DNA from: CAVRJC01 sp963721435
GTDB taxonomy: Bacteria; Actinomycetota; Acidimicrobiia; IMCC26256; DASPTH01
Direction of reading: 5' to 3'
Assembly: GCA_963721435.1 (NCBI GenBank)
Contig: CAVRJC010000012.1
Coordinates: 186,001 to 250,000 of the forward strand
DNA length: 64,000 nt
The notes beneath the pieces were generated by a model. That model was not told where the DNA came from and did not search any database. It was given only the letters and a program-made list of their open reading frames with translations. Position numbers and translations under genes: made by a program. Position 1 is the stretch's first letter; every line of letters starts with the position of its first letter. Of the stretch, positions 8,483 through 16,540 are shown piece after piece.

Positions 8483-9124
8483 ATGGCCCGTGACGCGACC
8501 GACACCCGCGAGAAGCTGATCCGGGCCGCGGAGTACCTCTTCGCCCGCAGCGGGCTCGACGTCCCGATCCGCGAGATCCACGAGCGCGCCGGCCAGCGGA
8601 ACGCCTCGGCGATCCAATACCACTTCGGGAGCAAGCAGGAGCTGATCACGGCGATCCTCGACCGTCACGCGCTGAGCGCCGACGAGATCGAGCAGATCCG
8701 CACCGACCTCCGCCTGCGTCGCGACGACCCACGTTCGGTCGTCGACTCCATCGTGCGCCGCATCAGCGAGTACCTGGCCACCGACGAGACGCGAGACTAC
8801 GTGCGCCTCGCGTTCCAGCTCCTCGTGCGCGCACCGCTCCGCCAGGATCTCGATGCCGGCGTCGACCGCCCCGACCTGCTGAGCTTCGAGGCCGAAGCCG
8901 AGCTCGTACGCTCCTGCGTCCCGCAACTCCCGCGTCGTGTCGTGCACGAGCGCGCGCTCGCCGGGCTCACGTTCATCCTGTTGCAGGTGGCGGAGCGGGC
9001 GAAGACCATCGACGACGACCAGGTCGAGCCGCTCCTCGACGAAGCGGAGTTCGTGAGCAACCTCGTCGACATGACGACCGCGCTGCTCACCGCGCCCGCG
9101 GGCGTCCCCGCGTCGACGCGATAG
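8483..9124 (+). CDS. TetR/AcrR-family transcriptional regulator
   Basis: A 213-aa one-domain regulator. Residues 8-55 form the TetR helix-turn-helix: TREKLIRAAEYLFARSG, then IREIHERAG, then the recognition helix with IQYHFGSKQELI. The rest is a helical ligand-binding and dimer domain with no recognisable ligand signature. It starts 50 bp after the molybdenum hydroxylase gene and runs in the same direction, but it has its own promoter candidate. It might control the amidohydrolase-hydroxylase pair. It converges on the PadR gene with 1 nt between the stops. Confidence 0.88.
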   Translation: MARDATDTREKLIRAAEYLFARSGLDVPIREIHERAGQRNASAIQYHFGSKQELITAILDRHALSADEIEQIRTDLRLRRDDPRSVVDSIVRRISEYLATDETRDYVRLAFQLLVRAPLRQDLDAGVDRPDLLSFEAEAELVRSCVPQLPRRVVHERALAGLTFILLQVAERAKTIDDDQVEPLLDEAEFVSNLVDMTTALLTAPAGVPASTR

Positions 9125-9125
9125 C

Positions 9126-9674
9126 TCAGCTCGCGAGCAGTGCGTAGAGCTTCTTGCGGGCGTCGTTGAGGATCTCGGACGCCTGCTCGACCTGAGCGGG
9201 CGTGCCGACCATCGCGAGCTGCTTGGCGGCGACCAGCAACTGCCCCATGCCGCGGTGCAGGTCGCCGGAGCCGGCGTTCGCCTGCTCGACGAGCTCCCAC
9301 GGCGTGCCGCCGGCCTCCTCGATGCGACGGGCCGCTTCGGCACGGCCGTCGTCGGTGATCTCGTAGACCCGCTTGCCGTCGCGCTCGGTCGAGCGCACCA
9401 GCCCTTCGTCCTCGAGCAGCTGAAGCGTCGGGTACACCGAACCGGGGCTGGGCTTCCACGCCCCACCGCTCTTCTCCTCGAGGTTCTTGATGACGTCGTA
9501 GCCGTGGCCCGGGCCCTCGCTGAGCACTGCGAGCAGCGCGGTGCGGATGTCGCCCCGGCGCATCCGGCCACCACGGTGACGGGGTGAGCGGTCCGCGAAC
9601 GGCCCGCCGCGTACCCGGCCTCTGCCTCTTCCTTGTCCTCGTCCCCGTTCGGGACGCTCGAATCCTTCGTACAT
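9126..9674 (-). CDS. PadR-family transcriptional repressor with Arg/Gly-rich N-terminus
   Basis: A 182-aa protein. Residues 7-38 form an Arg/Gly-rich, presumably disordered tail (GRGQGRGRGRVRGG). The PadR winged helix follows, with LLAVLSEGPGHGYDVIKNLE and the typical S-P-G-S-V-Y-P-T-L-Q-L-L-E-D-E-G signature. A short C-terminal helix would be for dimerisation. ATG 9674 is chosen over upstream codons because an AGAAGAGAGA ribosome-binding site precedes it. A 30-bp perfect palindrome starts 44 nt upstream and is very likely its operator. Basic RGG-like extensions of this kind occur in many actinobacterial PadR proteins. Confidence 0.9.
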   Translation of the reverse strand: MYEGFERPERGRGQGRGRGRVRGGPFADRSPRHRGGRMRRGDIRTALLAVLSEGPGHGYDVIKNLEEKSGGAWKPSPGSVYPTLQLLEDEGLVRSTERDGKRVYEITDDGRAEAARRIEEAGGTPWELVEQANAGSGDLHRGMGQLLVAAKQLAMVGTPAQVEQASEILNDARKKLYALLAS

Positions 9675-9717
9675 GATTCTCTCTTCTCTGCCGTCACGCG
9701 GCCCTTGGTAATTGGAA

Positions 9718-9747
9718 CGTACCATCACGATATATCGTGATGGTACG
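9718..9747. promoter_or_regulatory. 30-bp perfect palindrome, probable PadR operator with embedded divergent -10 boxes
   Basis: The 15-nt half CGTACCATCACGATA is followed by its exact reverse complement. The outer arms read TGGTACG on each strand and continue as TGGTACGGT (plus) and TGGTACGTT (minus). Both are extended -10 patterns, giving transcription starts near 9756 and 9709. A repressor bound here would block the PadR gene and the divergent hydrolase gene together. PadR proteins commonly bind AT-centred palindromes and repress themselves. Confidence 0.75.
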
Positions 9748-9787
9748 GTTTGCAAGTCGGGACGTGAACCGCTCAACTACCGGCGCA

Positions 9788-10417
9788 ATGGACCGCATGG
9801 ACTCTGGCTACGAGCCCCTCGGCATCGGTGACGGCGAGCGCGACGGGATCGTCTACGTGCCCGCGTCGGCCGGCCCGGGTGCCCCCCTCCTGCTCCTCTT
9901 CCACGGCTTCGGCGGCACCGGGTCCCGCGAGATCGTCGCGGTGCGGCAGCAGGCCGACCGGCACGGCGTGATCGTGGTCGCGCCCGACTCACGCGGCCAG
10001 AGCTGGGACATCATCGTGAGCGGCCGCTTCGGTCCCGACGTCGAGTTCGTCGACCAGCTCATGGCGGTCGTGCCGCAGCGCTACGACATCGACGCACGCC
10101 GGTTCGCGGTGAGCGGCATCTCCGACGGCGCGTCCTATGCACTGTGCGTCGGACCCCGCAACGACTGCACCACGATCGCCTTCTCCCCCGGCTTCGCCTT
10201 CCCCGGCGAAGGGGACGCGCGCCCGCGCATCTTCATGTCGCACGGGACGCACGACGCGATCCTGCCGTTCGAGAGCACGCAGCGGATCGCGGGGAACTTC
10301 ACGCGCCTCGGCTACCCGCTGACCTTCCACGTGTTCGACGGCGGTCACACCGTGCCGCCCGACGTCGCCGACGCCGCCTTCGACTGGTGGCTCGATTCAG
10401 GAGCAAGTGTCAGTTGA
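9788..10417 (+). CDS. alpha/beta hydrolase (phospholipase/carboxylesterase or depolymerase-like)
   Basis: A hydrolase of about 209 aa. It has LLLLFHGFGGTGSRE after the first strands (oxyanion region), the nucleophile motif G-I-S-D-G, an acid residue in SHGTHDAILP, and a catalytic His in GGHTVPP, so the triad is complete in a compact fold. G-x-S-D-G is unusual among esterases but known in LpqC/depolymerase-like and carboxylesterase-2 proteins. The start is likely ATG 9788 (ATG 9797 is the alternative). The gene is divergent from the PadR gene and shares its operator region, so it is probably the PadR target. No signal peptide is visible. Confidence 0.8.
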   Translation: MDRMDSGYEPLGIGDGERDGIVYVPASAGPGAPLLLLFHGFGGTGSREIVAVRQQADRHGVIVVAPDSRGQSWDIIVSGRFGPDVEFVDQLMAVVPQRYDIDARRFAVSGISDGASYALCVGPRNDCTTIAFSPGFAFPGEGDARPRIFMSHGTHDAILPFESTQRIAGNFTRLGYPLTFHVFDGGHTVPPDVADAAFDWWLDSGASVS

Positions 10418-10448
10418 GTGGGCGAATAGCCACCTCAACTGCCACTTG
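10404..10448. terminator. strong stem-loop B between convergent genes
   Basis: CAAGTGTCAGTTGAG (10404-10418) pairs with CTCAACTGCCACTTG (10434-10448) with one mismatch, around a 15-nt loop. The hairpin overlaps the hydrolase stop codon (10415-10417) and lies 24 nt from the opposing gene's stop. It probably terminates both. There is no U-tract, as is usual in actinobacteria. Its core resembles the element at 4905-4948. Confidence 0.65.
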
Positions 10449-10471
10449 GTCGGAGAAGTGCAGGGTGCCGG

Positions 10472-11854
10472 TCAGGCCCAGGGGCCGCGTGTCCTGAACG
10501 CGAACATGCCGTGGTTGGCGGGGACGTCGCCGGCGTCGAGCGGGGTGTCGACTTCTTCCCACGACGGCGCGCAGATCCGGTTGGCGACGGCCTGCAGCTT
10601 CTCGTGGTCGAGGTCGTAGGCGCGGATCCCGTTGAGGCCGACCATTGCTCGCACCTTGTGCTCGTCGATGCCCGCGAACGAGTCACGCAGCGCGAGGTGC
10701 GTCTGCGGCTCTTCACCGTCGGTCTCGGGGAACTGCCACGTGCCCTCGGTGTGCGGGTAGTCGGAGCCCCACACGATGTTCGCCCAGTAGTTCTCGTTCA
10801 CGGCGTGCTCGGCCTCGCTGCGCGACATGAACGTCGCGCCGTGGAACACGTTGGTCGCGCACACCTCGCTCGGCGCGCGCCGACCGGGGACGGTGAACCC
10901 ACCGCGTCCCGGCGAGCCGGGTGACGTGTCCATCTCGCGCATCAGGAACGACCACCACTCGCCCGGGATCTCCGAGATCATGAGGTTGAGGTCGGGGTAG
11001 CGGTCGAACACACCGTGGAACGCGAGCGACCAGATGAGCCGCTTGCTGTGATACGCCGACTCCATCGAGCGCAACGCGGTCGCCTCCGCGACCGGCCACA
11101 CGCGGTCGTCGCCCGCGCCGCCGTGGTTGGTGAGCGGCATCTCGAGCTCGTTGCACGTCGCGTAGAACGGCTCCCACGCGTCGTCCTGGAGGATCGGCAT
11201 CCCCGGGCGCCACGCGGGCATGTTCACACCCTTCAGCCCCGCTTCGCGCGCCCACACCACTTCTTCGACGGTGAGCTCCGGGTCCCACGCGGGGATGTAC
11301 GCGAGGCCGACGTGACGCTCGGGCTGGATGGAGACCTGGTCGGCGAGCCACTGGTTGTACATGTGGATGCCGGCGTACGCGAGCTCGAGGTCGAGCCCCT
11401 CGAACGAGAACGGGGTCGTGAGGCCGGCGGGCAGGTCGTGGGGAACCACGAACGGGATCGGCTCACCGTTCTGGCTGCCGTGGAAGATGATCTCGCACGC
11501 GAGCCCGTCGCGGTCCATGTCGTCGAGACGCACGTTCATGTCGTGGTGACCGGGCGTGCGCCGGTTGCGCATGTACTGCGCGACGGGGCCGTTCGGGTCG
11601 TCGAACTGCGCGAGCAGTGCTTCCTTCTCCTCGAGCGACAGGTGCGCCATCGCCTCGCGCAGCTCACCCGCGCCCGTAGGGTCGCCCTGCGCCTGCATCT
11701 GCGCGGCGAACGCGTCGAAGTCGTCGAGATACTGCTTCGGGCAGTACTCGCGCAGTTGCGACATCAGTGGACCGATGTGCGTGTCCGACGACACCAGGAT
11801 GAGGTTGTCGACACCAGGACGCGCGCCCGGCTGGGCGTGCAGCGTTGCGACCAT
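10472..11854 (-). CDS. amidohydrolase family 2 protein
   Basis: A 460-aa TIM-barrel protein, the longest of the five amidohydrolase-2 paralogues here. It starts NLILVSSDTHIGP, keeping D-x-H but lacking the second His of the classical H-x-H. The late motif is WGSDYPHTEGTWQ. An insertion of about 50 residues after the first motif (roughly 35-90) is rich in charged helix. ATG 11854 is preceded by GGGGGTGA. The gene is transcribed alone, convergent with the PadR-linked hydrolase. In actinobacteria such proteins accompany acyl-CoA and steroid-like catabolism, but the reaction cannot be read from the sequence. Confidence 0.85.
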   Translation of the reverse strand: MVATLHAQPGARPGVDNLILVSSDTHIGPLMSQLREYCPKQYLDDFDAFAAQMQAQGDPTGAGELREAMAHLSLEEKEALLAQFDDPNGPVAQYMRNRRTPGHHDMNVRLDDMDRDGLACEIIFHGSQNGEPIPFVVPHDLPAGLTTPFSFEGLDLELAYAGIHMYNQWLADQVSIQPERHVGLAYIPAWDPELTVEEVVWAREAGLKGVNMPAWRPGMPILQDDAWEPFYATCNELEMPLTNHGGAGDDRVWPVAEATALRSMESAYHSKRLIWSLAFHGVFDRYPDLNLMISEIPGEWWSFLMREMDTSPGSPGRGGFTVPGRRAPSEVCATNVFHGATFMSRSEAEHAVNENYWANIVWGSDYPHTEGTWQFPETDGEEPQTHLALRDSFAGIDEHKVRAMVGLNGIRAYDLDHEKLQAVANRICAPSWEEVDTPLDAGDVPANHGMFAFRTRGPWA

Positions 11855-11934
11855 GCGGTCACCCCCGTTGGTGGAGATCCAGGCGTCAACGATGGAGCGC
11901 GAGGCCAGCGGTCGTCAAGTAGCGCTCAACGATC

Positions 11935-11940
11935 TACCGT
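11935..11940 (+). promoter_or_regulatory. -10 box for YihY-like gene
   Basis: TACCGT ends 8 nt before the GTG at 11949, with no ribosome-binding site between, which suggests a leaderless mRNA. Confidence 0.4.
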
Positions 11941-11948
11941 GCACCATC

Positions 11949-12903
11949 GTGGATCCCGTCTCCGAGCCGCCGGCCGAAGCCGCACCCGAGCCCGAGGGCC
12001 GCATCCAGCGCACGACCCGGCGTGCCCGCGCCGAGCAGGCGAAGCTCACCAAGCGGGCCGGCGAGACCCTCGGCAAGCTCGAAGCGGCCCGGCCCGACAA
12101 CCCTGTGGTCGATGCCGTCTTCCGCACCTACGAGCGGGACACCGCGACCGGCGGCGTCGTCCTGGCGGGCGCGCTCGCGTTCCGCGTCTTCTTGTTCCTG
12201 ATCCCGTACGCGTTCACGCTGGTCGTCGGGTTCGGAGCCGCCGCGTCGGCCACCGAGTCCGATCCCACCGACCTCGCCCGCAAGGCCGGCATCGCGGGGA
12301 TCCTCGCGCACGCGGTCGGCACCACGAAGGATCTCTCCTGGACCGAGCGCATCGTGTCCATCGCGGTCGGACTGTTCGCCGTGTTCCTCGCGTCGCGCGG
12401 ACTGCTGAAGGTGCTCCGCGTCGTCCACGCGTTGGCGTGGCGCGTGCGGGCGGGCAAGTTCCAGAGCCTGACCAAGGCGAGCGCGGTGCTCGTCGGTGTC
12501 GTGACCGTCGGCGATCGCGCTGTCGATCCTCGTCGGCAAACTGCGCTCCTACTCGTTCGTCGCGGGGCTGTTCGGCGTCTTCCTCAGCGCGCTCATCCCG
12601 TTCGGGATCTGGATCTTCGTGTCGTGGCAGCTGCCCAACCGCGCGACGCGCTGGCAAGAGGTCGTACCCGGCGCCGCGCTGTTCGGAGTCGGCGTGCTCG
12701 CCCTCCACGCCATCACGGTCTACTGGATCGCCCGCGAGGTCGAGAAGAAGAGCGACACGTACGGCGCGATCGGCGGCGCGCTCGCGATCCTGCTGTGGGC
12801 GTACATCCTCGGGCGGATCATGGCCGCGGGCGCGGTGCTGAACATGGCGTTGTGGGAGCAACGCCATCCGGACGAATCACCCCCTGCGGGGACAACTGGC
12901 TGA
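11949..12903 (+). CDS. YihY/BrkB-family inner-membrane protein (one frameshift)
   Basis: Reconstructed as about 317 aa. A charged, Ala/Glu-rich cytoplasmic N-terminus is followed by about six membrane segments. The first is VVLAGALAFRVFLFLIPYAF and the last segments include GAIGGALAILLWAYILGRIM, both typical of the YihY (formerly ribonuclease BN-like) family, whose function is poorly defined. The frame breaks near 12510-12514: removing one base from GGCGATCGC restores V-T-V-G-I-A-L-S and the rest of the protein. I chose GTG 11949 because of the -10 box, with ATG 11892 as the alternative. Its stop codon TGA forms the first bases of the next gene's extended -10 element. Confidence 0.75.
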
Positions 12904-12909
12904 TACCTT
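12901..12909 (+). promoter_or_regulatory. extended -10 element for the 12.9-kb membrane protein
   Basis: TG-A-TACCTT overlaps the TGA stop of the upstream gene. Transcription would start near 12916, leaving a leader of about 20 nt that contains the AGGAGGGG ribosome-binding site before ATG 12937. Confidence 0.4.
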
Positions 12910-12936
12910 GCGCTGATTCGCCAGGAGGGGAACAAC

Positions 12937-14176
12937 ATGGCCGATGAGCAGACGACCCCGGATGGCGCCGCGCCCGCGTCGTCAAACGACACCACCGCGA
13001 CCGCGCCGAAGGCCCGCCTCCCGCGGTGGCGACGCATCCTCGTCGGCTTCCTCGTGGTGCTCGGGTGCATCCTCGCACCGCTGTCGGTGCTCAGCGTCTG
13101 GATGAAGACGACGCTGCTCGACACGGATCGCTACGTCTCGACGGTCACGCCGCTCGCCGACGACCCCGACGTCCAGCAGGCGCTCGCGAACCGCATCACC
13201 AACACGCTCGTGCAGAACACCGACATCGAGTCGAAGATCGCCGACGCGTTGCCGTCGAAGGCTGCGTTCGCCGCGCCCGCCATCGCCTCCGGGCTCGAGC
13301 AATATGTGAACGCGGCCGCGCTCAAGATCGTGCAGTCCGATCAGTTCGACAAGCTGTGGACCGAAGCCAACCGCCGCGCCCACCCGCAGATCGTCGCGCT
13401 GCTCGAAGGGAACGGAGGGCAAGCGCGTCAGCACCAAGAACGGCCAGATCGTGCTGACCCTCGGCCCGATCGCCGAGAAGGTGCAAGCCGTGCTCGACAA
13501 GGCCGGCGTCGACGTGTTCACGAACAGCTCGGGATCGACCCCGCAGATCGTCCTCGTCTCGTCGTCCGAGCTGAAGTCCGCGCAGAGCATCACCGACCTG
13601 CTGCAGAAGCTGGCGTGGGTGCTGCCGGTGCTGACGATCCTCGCGTTCGCGGTGGCCATCGTGCTCTCGGGGAACCGCCGGCGCACCGTGCTGCGGTCCG
13701 CGCTGGGCCTGGCCCTGGGCATGGGCCTCCTGCTCGCGGTGTTGAACACCGGGCGCCACTTCTACCTCGGCGCGCTCCCGGCGACCGTCAGCCAGCCGGC
13801 GGCGACGGCCGTCTACGACCAGCTGCTGTCGTTCCTGCGGCTGTCGTTGCGCACCGGCTTCGCGCTCGCGATCGTGCTCGCGCTCGGGGCGTGGCTCTCG
13901 GGCCCCGGATCGCTCGCCACCAAGCTCCGCGAGGGAACGCTGACGCTCGTGCGCGGCCACGACACCGGCGAGGAGCCCTCGGGGCTCGCGGTCTGGGTCG
14001 CGCGGTACAAGACTCCGCTGCGGGTGGTCGTGATCGGCATCGCACTCGCAATCCTCGTGGCCATCAACGCGCCGACACCCGCGGAGGTGATCGTGCTCGC
14101 GATCATCGTCATCCTCGCGCTGTTGCTGATCGAATTCCTCGGGCGCGCGGTGCGGACGGCCGACACCGCGGCGTAG
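12937..14176 (+). CDS. actinobacterial integral membrane protein of unknown function (one frameshift)
   Basis: Reconstructed as about 412 aa. A polar N-terminus precedes a membrane segment (RILVGFLVVLGCILAPLSVL). An extracytoplasmic region with many charged and amphipathic helices follows (LLDTDRYVSTVTPLADDPDV), then about four C-terminal membrane segments. Proteins with this plan are widespread in actinobacteria and uncharacterised. A strong AGGAGGGG site sets the start. The frame breaks at 13417-13419, where GGAGGGC should be GGAGGC. The continuation is then G-K-R-V-S-T-K-N-G-Q-I-V-L. The frame is otherwise intact, so I treat it as a real gene with a probable sequencing error. Confidence 0.75.
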
Positions 14177-14191
14177 GCGCGCCGGCGCGCC
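14176..14191. terminator. 16-bp perfect palindrome between convergent genes
   Basis: GGCGCGCCGGCGCGCC begins on the last base of one stop codon and ends 4 nt before the opposing gene's stop. It fills almost the whole intergenic gap. It is probably a bidirectional terminator hairpin (6-bp stem with a CCGG loop), although a GC-rich palindrome can also arise by chance. Confidence 0.45.
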
Positions 14192-14195
14192 GCGC

Positions 14196-15545
14196 TCAGC
14201 CCGACGCGCGACCGAAGGCGACGCGCAGCAGCTTCATGAGACCCCCGGTGCGCAGCACGTGCGCGGCGTGGGCCGGCGAGACGCCGGGCGCGGTCCGCGC
14301 GACTCGCACGCGGAGCGCGCCCGGCACGATCTCGAACCGCAGGGGCGCGGGCAACACGAGCGCTTCGCCGTCGACACCTGCCTTGATGTCGCCGCTCGAG
14401 CGCACTTCGAGCACCGGCACCGACCAGTGGTGCCAGCCGCTGAACGAGCCGACCCGGCCCGCGAGCTCGAGCGTGACGAGCTGCGCGACATCGCTCGCGT
14501 TCCGCACCTCGACCGCGACGACACCGAGCACGCCCTCGTCGATCCGCACGCGCGTGCCGAATCCCGCGAGGCGCTCCAGCTCGTAGACGTTGTTGGACAC
14601 GAGCACCATGCACGCGTCGTCGATCGGCCCGTCGGCACTGTCGAGATCGAAGTCGAACTTCTCGCTCTCGGGGCCGAACAGCTCGGGCAGCATGTCGCCG
14701 GCGGTCTTGAGCTTCTGGTCGCGGTACGCGTCCGACTGCACGATCTCCGCGTACACGCCGAGTGACACGTTGTTCACGAAGACGCGGCCATTCACCAAGC
14801 CGAGGTCGATCCTGCGCTCGTAGCCATCGATGAACGCCTCGAGCGAGCCGACGACGTCGTCGCGGTCGACACCGAGATCCAGGGCAAGGTGGTTGCGCGT
14901 ACCGGCCGGGATGCACACGAAGGGCAGGTCGTACTCCATCGCCACTCCCGCGACGATGGCCTGGGAGCCGTCGCCGCCCGCCATCCCGAGCGTGTCGGCG
15001 CCGCGCGCCACGGCATCACGGGCGAGGGTCTCGAGGTCGTCGCCTCGCTGCAACACGACCGGCTCGATCCCGCGCCGCCGCGCTTGGTCCTCCAGGCGGA
15101 ACCTCTCGACCTTGCCGCCTCCCGACCAGGGGTTCATGAGCAACACCGGGTGCGTGGGTGCCGGGACCCGGGTTCCGGGTGGCGCCTTCTGGCGCAGCTC
15201 CTGCCGGTCGACGCCCACGGCCGCGCGCGCCAGGAGCGTGGCGACGACCCAGAGCGTGATCACCGCGGCGACGTCGATGACCACCGCGTGTGCCAGCATC
15301 GCGACGATCGGCGCGATGAGGAGCAACACGGTCAGGATCGTGTTGCTCAGCCGCACCACGCCGCGTCGCGTGAGCGCGTACCAACCGGTGACCGACGCCG
15401 CGGCCAAGGTCACGAGCGTGATGCCGAGCGCCGACAGCACACTGCCGAGATCCAAGATGACGATCACGACGGCCGCGACGTACGCCGCGAGCGCGAGCAA
15501 TGCGGCGATCCGACGTCGTGCACGGGTCATGCGCGTACCGGCCAT
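14196..15545 (-). CDS. diacylglycerol-kinase-family lipid kinase with N-terminal membrane segments
   Basis: A 449-aa protein. Residues 12-105 hold about four membrane segments. The catalytic domain begins at LLMNPWSGGGK and continues through the nucleotide-binding GGDGS motif and PAGTRNHLALDLG, both diagnostic of the DAGK catalytic fold (YegS, BmrU, DgkB). The C-terminal beta domain is complete. It probably phosphorylates a membrane lipid with ATP; which lipid is unknown. It starts 10 bp after the formylglycine-enzyme gene, likely in one operon. An alternative start is ATG 15530. Confidence 0.87.
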   Translation of the reverse strand: MAGTRMTRARRRIAALLALAAYVAAVVIVILDLGSVLSALGITLVTLAAASVTGWYALTRRGVVRLSNTILTVLLLIAPIVAMLAHAVVIDVAAVITLWVVATLLARAAVGVDRQELRQKAPPGTRVPAPTHPVLLMNPWSGGGKVERFRLEDQARRRGIEPVVLQRGDDLETLARDAVARGADTLGMAGGDGSQAIVAGVAMEYDLPFVCIPAGTRNHLALDLGVDRDDVVGSLEAFIDGYERRIDLGLVNGRVFVNNVSLGVYAEIVQSDAYRDQKLKTAGDMLPELFGPESEKFDFDLDSADGPIDDACMVLVSNNVYELERLAGFGTRVRIDEGVLGVVAVEVRNASDVAQLVTLELAGRVGSFSGWHHWSVPVLEVRSSGDIKAGVDGEALVLPAPLRFEIVPGALRVRVARTAPGVSPAHAAHVLRTGGLMKLLRVAFGRASG

Positions 15546-15555
15546 GTGCGCGCCG

Positions 15556-16515
15556 TCACGCGTCCGCCGCGACGCGGAAGCCGAGGTTGCCGGTGGTGCT
15601 GTCGGGCTCGTTCCCGCTCCGTGCCGACACTCGATACCGGCGGCAGTACGAGATGTGGCAGAGATACGAGCCGCCGCGCATCACCCGATGGGTCCCGTGC
15701 CCAGGGCCCGTCGGCCGATCGCGCGGTGCACGCGCGTAGTAACCGGGGTCGTACCAGTCGGCGCACCACTCCCAGACGTTGCCGGTGACGTTGTACAGAC
15801 CGAACTGATTGGGCGGGAACGCGCCGACCGGTGCGGTGCCGGCATGGCCGTCGGCGGCGGTGTTGTGCGACGGGAACGTCCCCTGGAACACGTTCATGCG
15901 GTGCTCCCCACCCGGCTCGAGCTCGTCGCCCCACGGGAACGCGGCACCGGCGGCTCCGCCGCGTGCCGCGTACTCCCACTCGGCTTCGGTGGGGAGGCGC
16001 GTCCCGGACCACGCGCAGTAGGCGACCGCGTCGCGCCACGACACGTGCACCACCGGGTGATCGCCACGGTCGCCCAGCTCCGACTGCGGGCCTTCCGGAT
16101 GGAGCCAGTCGGCGCCGTACACCTGTCGCCACCAGGGCGCACCCTCGACCGCGCGCGTGTCCGGAAAGGCGTCAGGGAGGAAGCCGCCGAACACGAACGA
16201 CCACTCGTACTGCTCGGCGTCGGTGCGATGGCCGGTGGCGTCGACGAACGCGGCGTACGCGTCGTTGGTGACCGCGTGAGCGTCGATGCGGAACGGGTCG
16301 ATGACGACGTCGTGCACCGGGCCTTCGCCGTCGCCGGGGTACGCCCAGACCGACTCGTCGCCCATGCGGAACGTGCCGCCCGGGAGGTCGATCATCGTTC
16401 CCGGGTGCGTGCCCGAACGACGTTCGGTCGCACGCGAGACGACGCGATCGGCGTCGGGGGCCGCCGCCGCGGGCTGGTCGTCGTCGCGAGCCGGGACACA
16501 ACAGCCAGAGGACAC
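15556..16515 (-). CDS. formylglycine-generating enzyme (sulfatase-modifying factor)
   Basis: A 319-aa FGE-sulfatase-domain protein. The C-terminal block GGSYLCHISYCRRYRVSARS contains the two active-site cysteines, Cys286 and Cys291, at the 5-residue spacing of bacterial copper-dependent FGE. W-R-D-A-V-A-Y-C-A-W and LPTEAEWEYAARGG are also family signatures. The enzyme oxidises a cysteine in C-x-P-x-R of type I sulfatases to formylglycine. The first 40 residues are low-complexity and probably not structured. No sulfatase is encoded in this window, so its client lies elsewhere. The cysteine pair favours FGE over EgtB-like relatives. Confidence 0.88.
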   Translation of the reverse strand: MSSGCCVPARDDDQPAAAAPDADRVVSRATERRSGTHPGTMIDLPGGTFRMGDESVWAYPGDGEGPVHDVVIDPFRIDAHAVTNDAYAAFVDATGHRTDAEQYEWSFVFGGFLPDAFPDTRAVEGAPWWRQVYGADWLHPEGPQSELGDRGDHPVVHVSWRDAVAYCAWSGTRLPTEAEWEYAARGGAAGAAFPWGDELEPGGEHRMNVFQGTFPSHNTAADGHAGTAPVGAFPPNQFGLYNVTGNVWEWCADWYDPGYYARAPRDRPTGPGHGTHRVMRGGSYLCHISYCRRYRVSARSGNEPDSTTGNLGFRVAADA

Positions 16516-16540
16516 GGCTCGCGAGACTACCGATGTGGTC

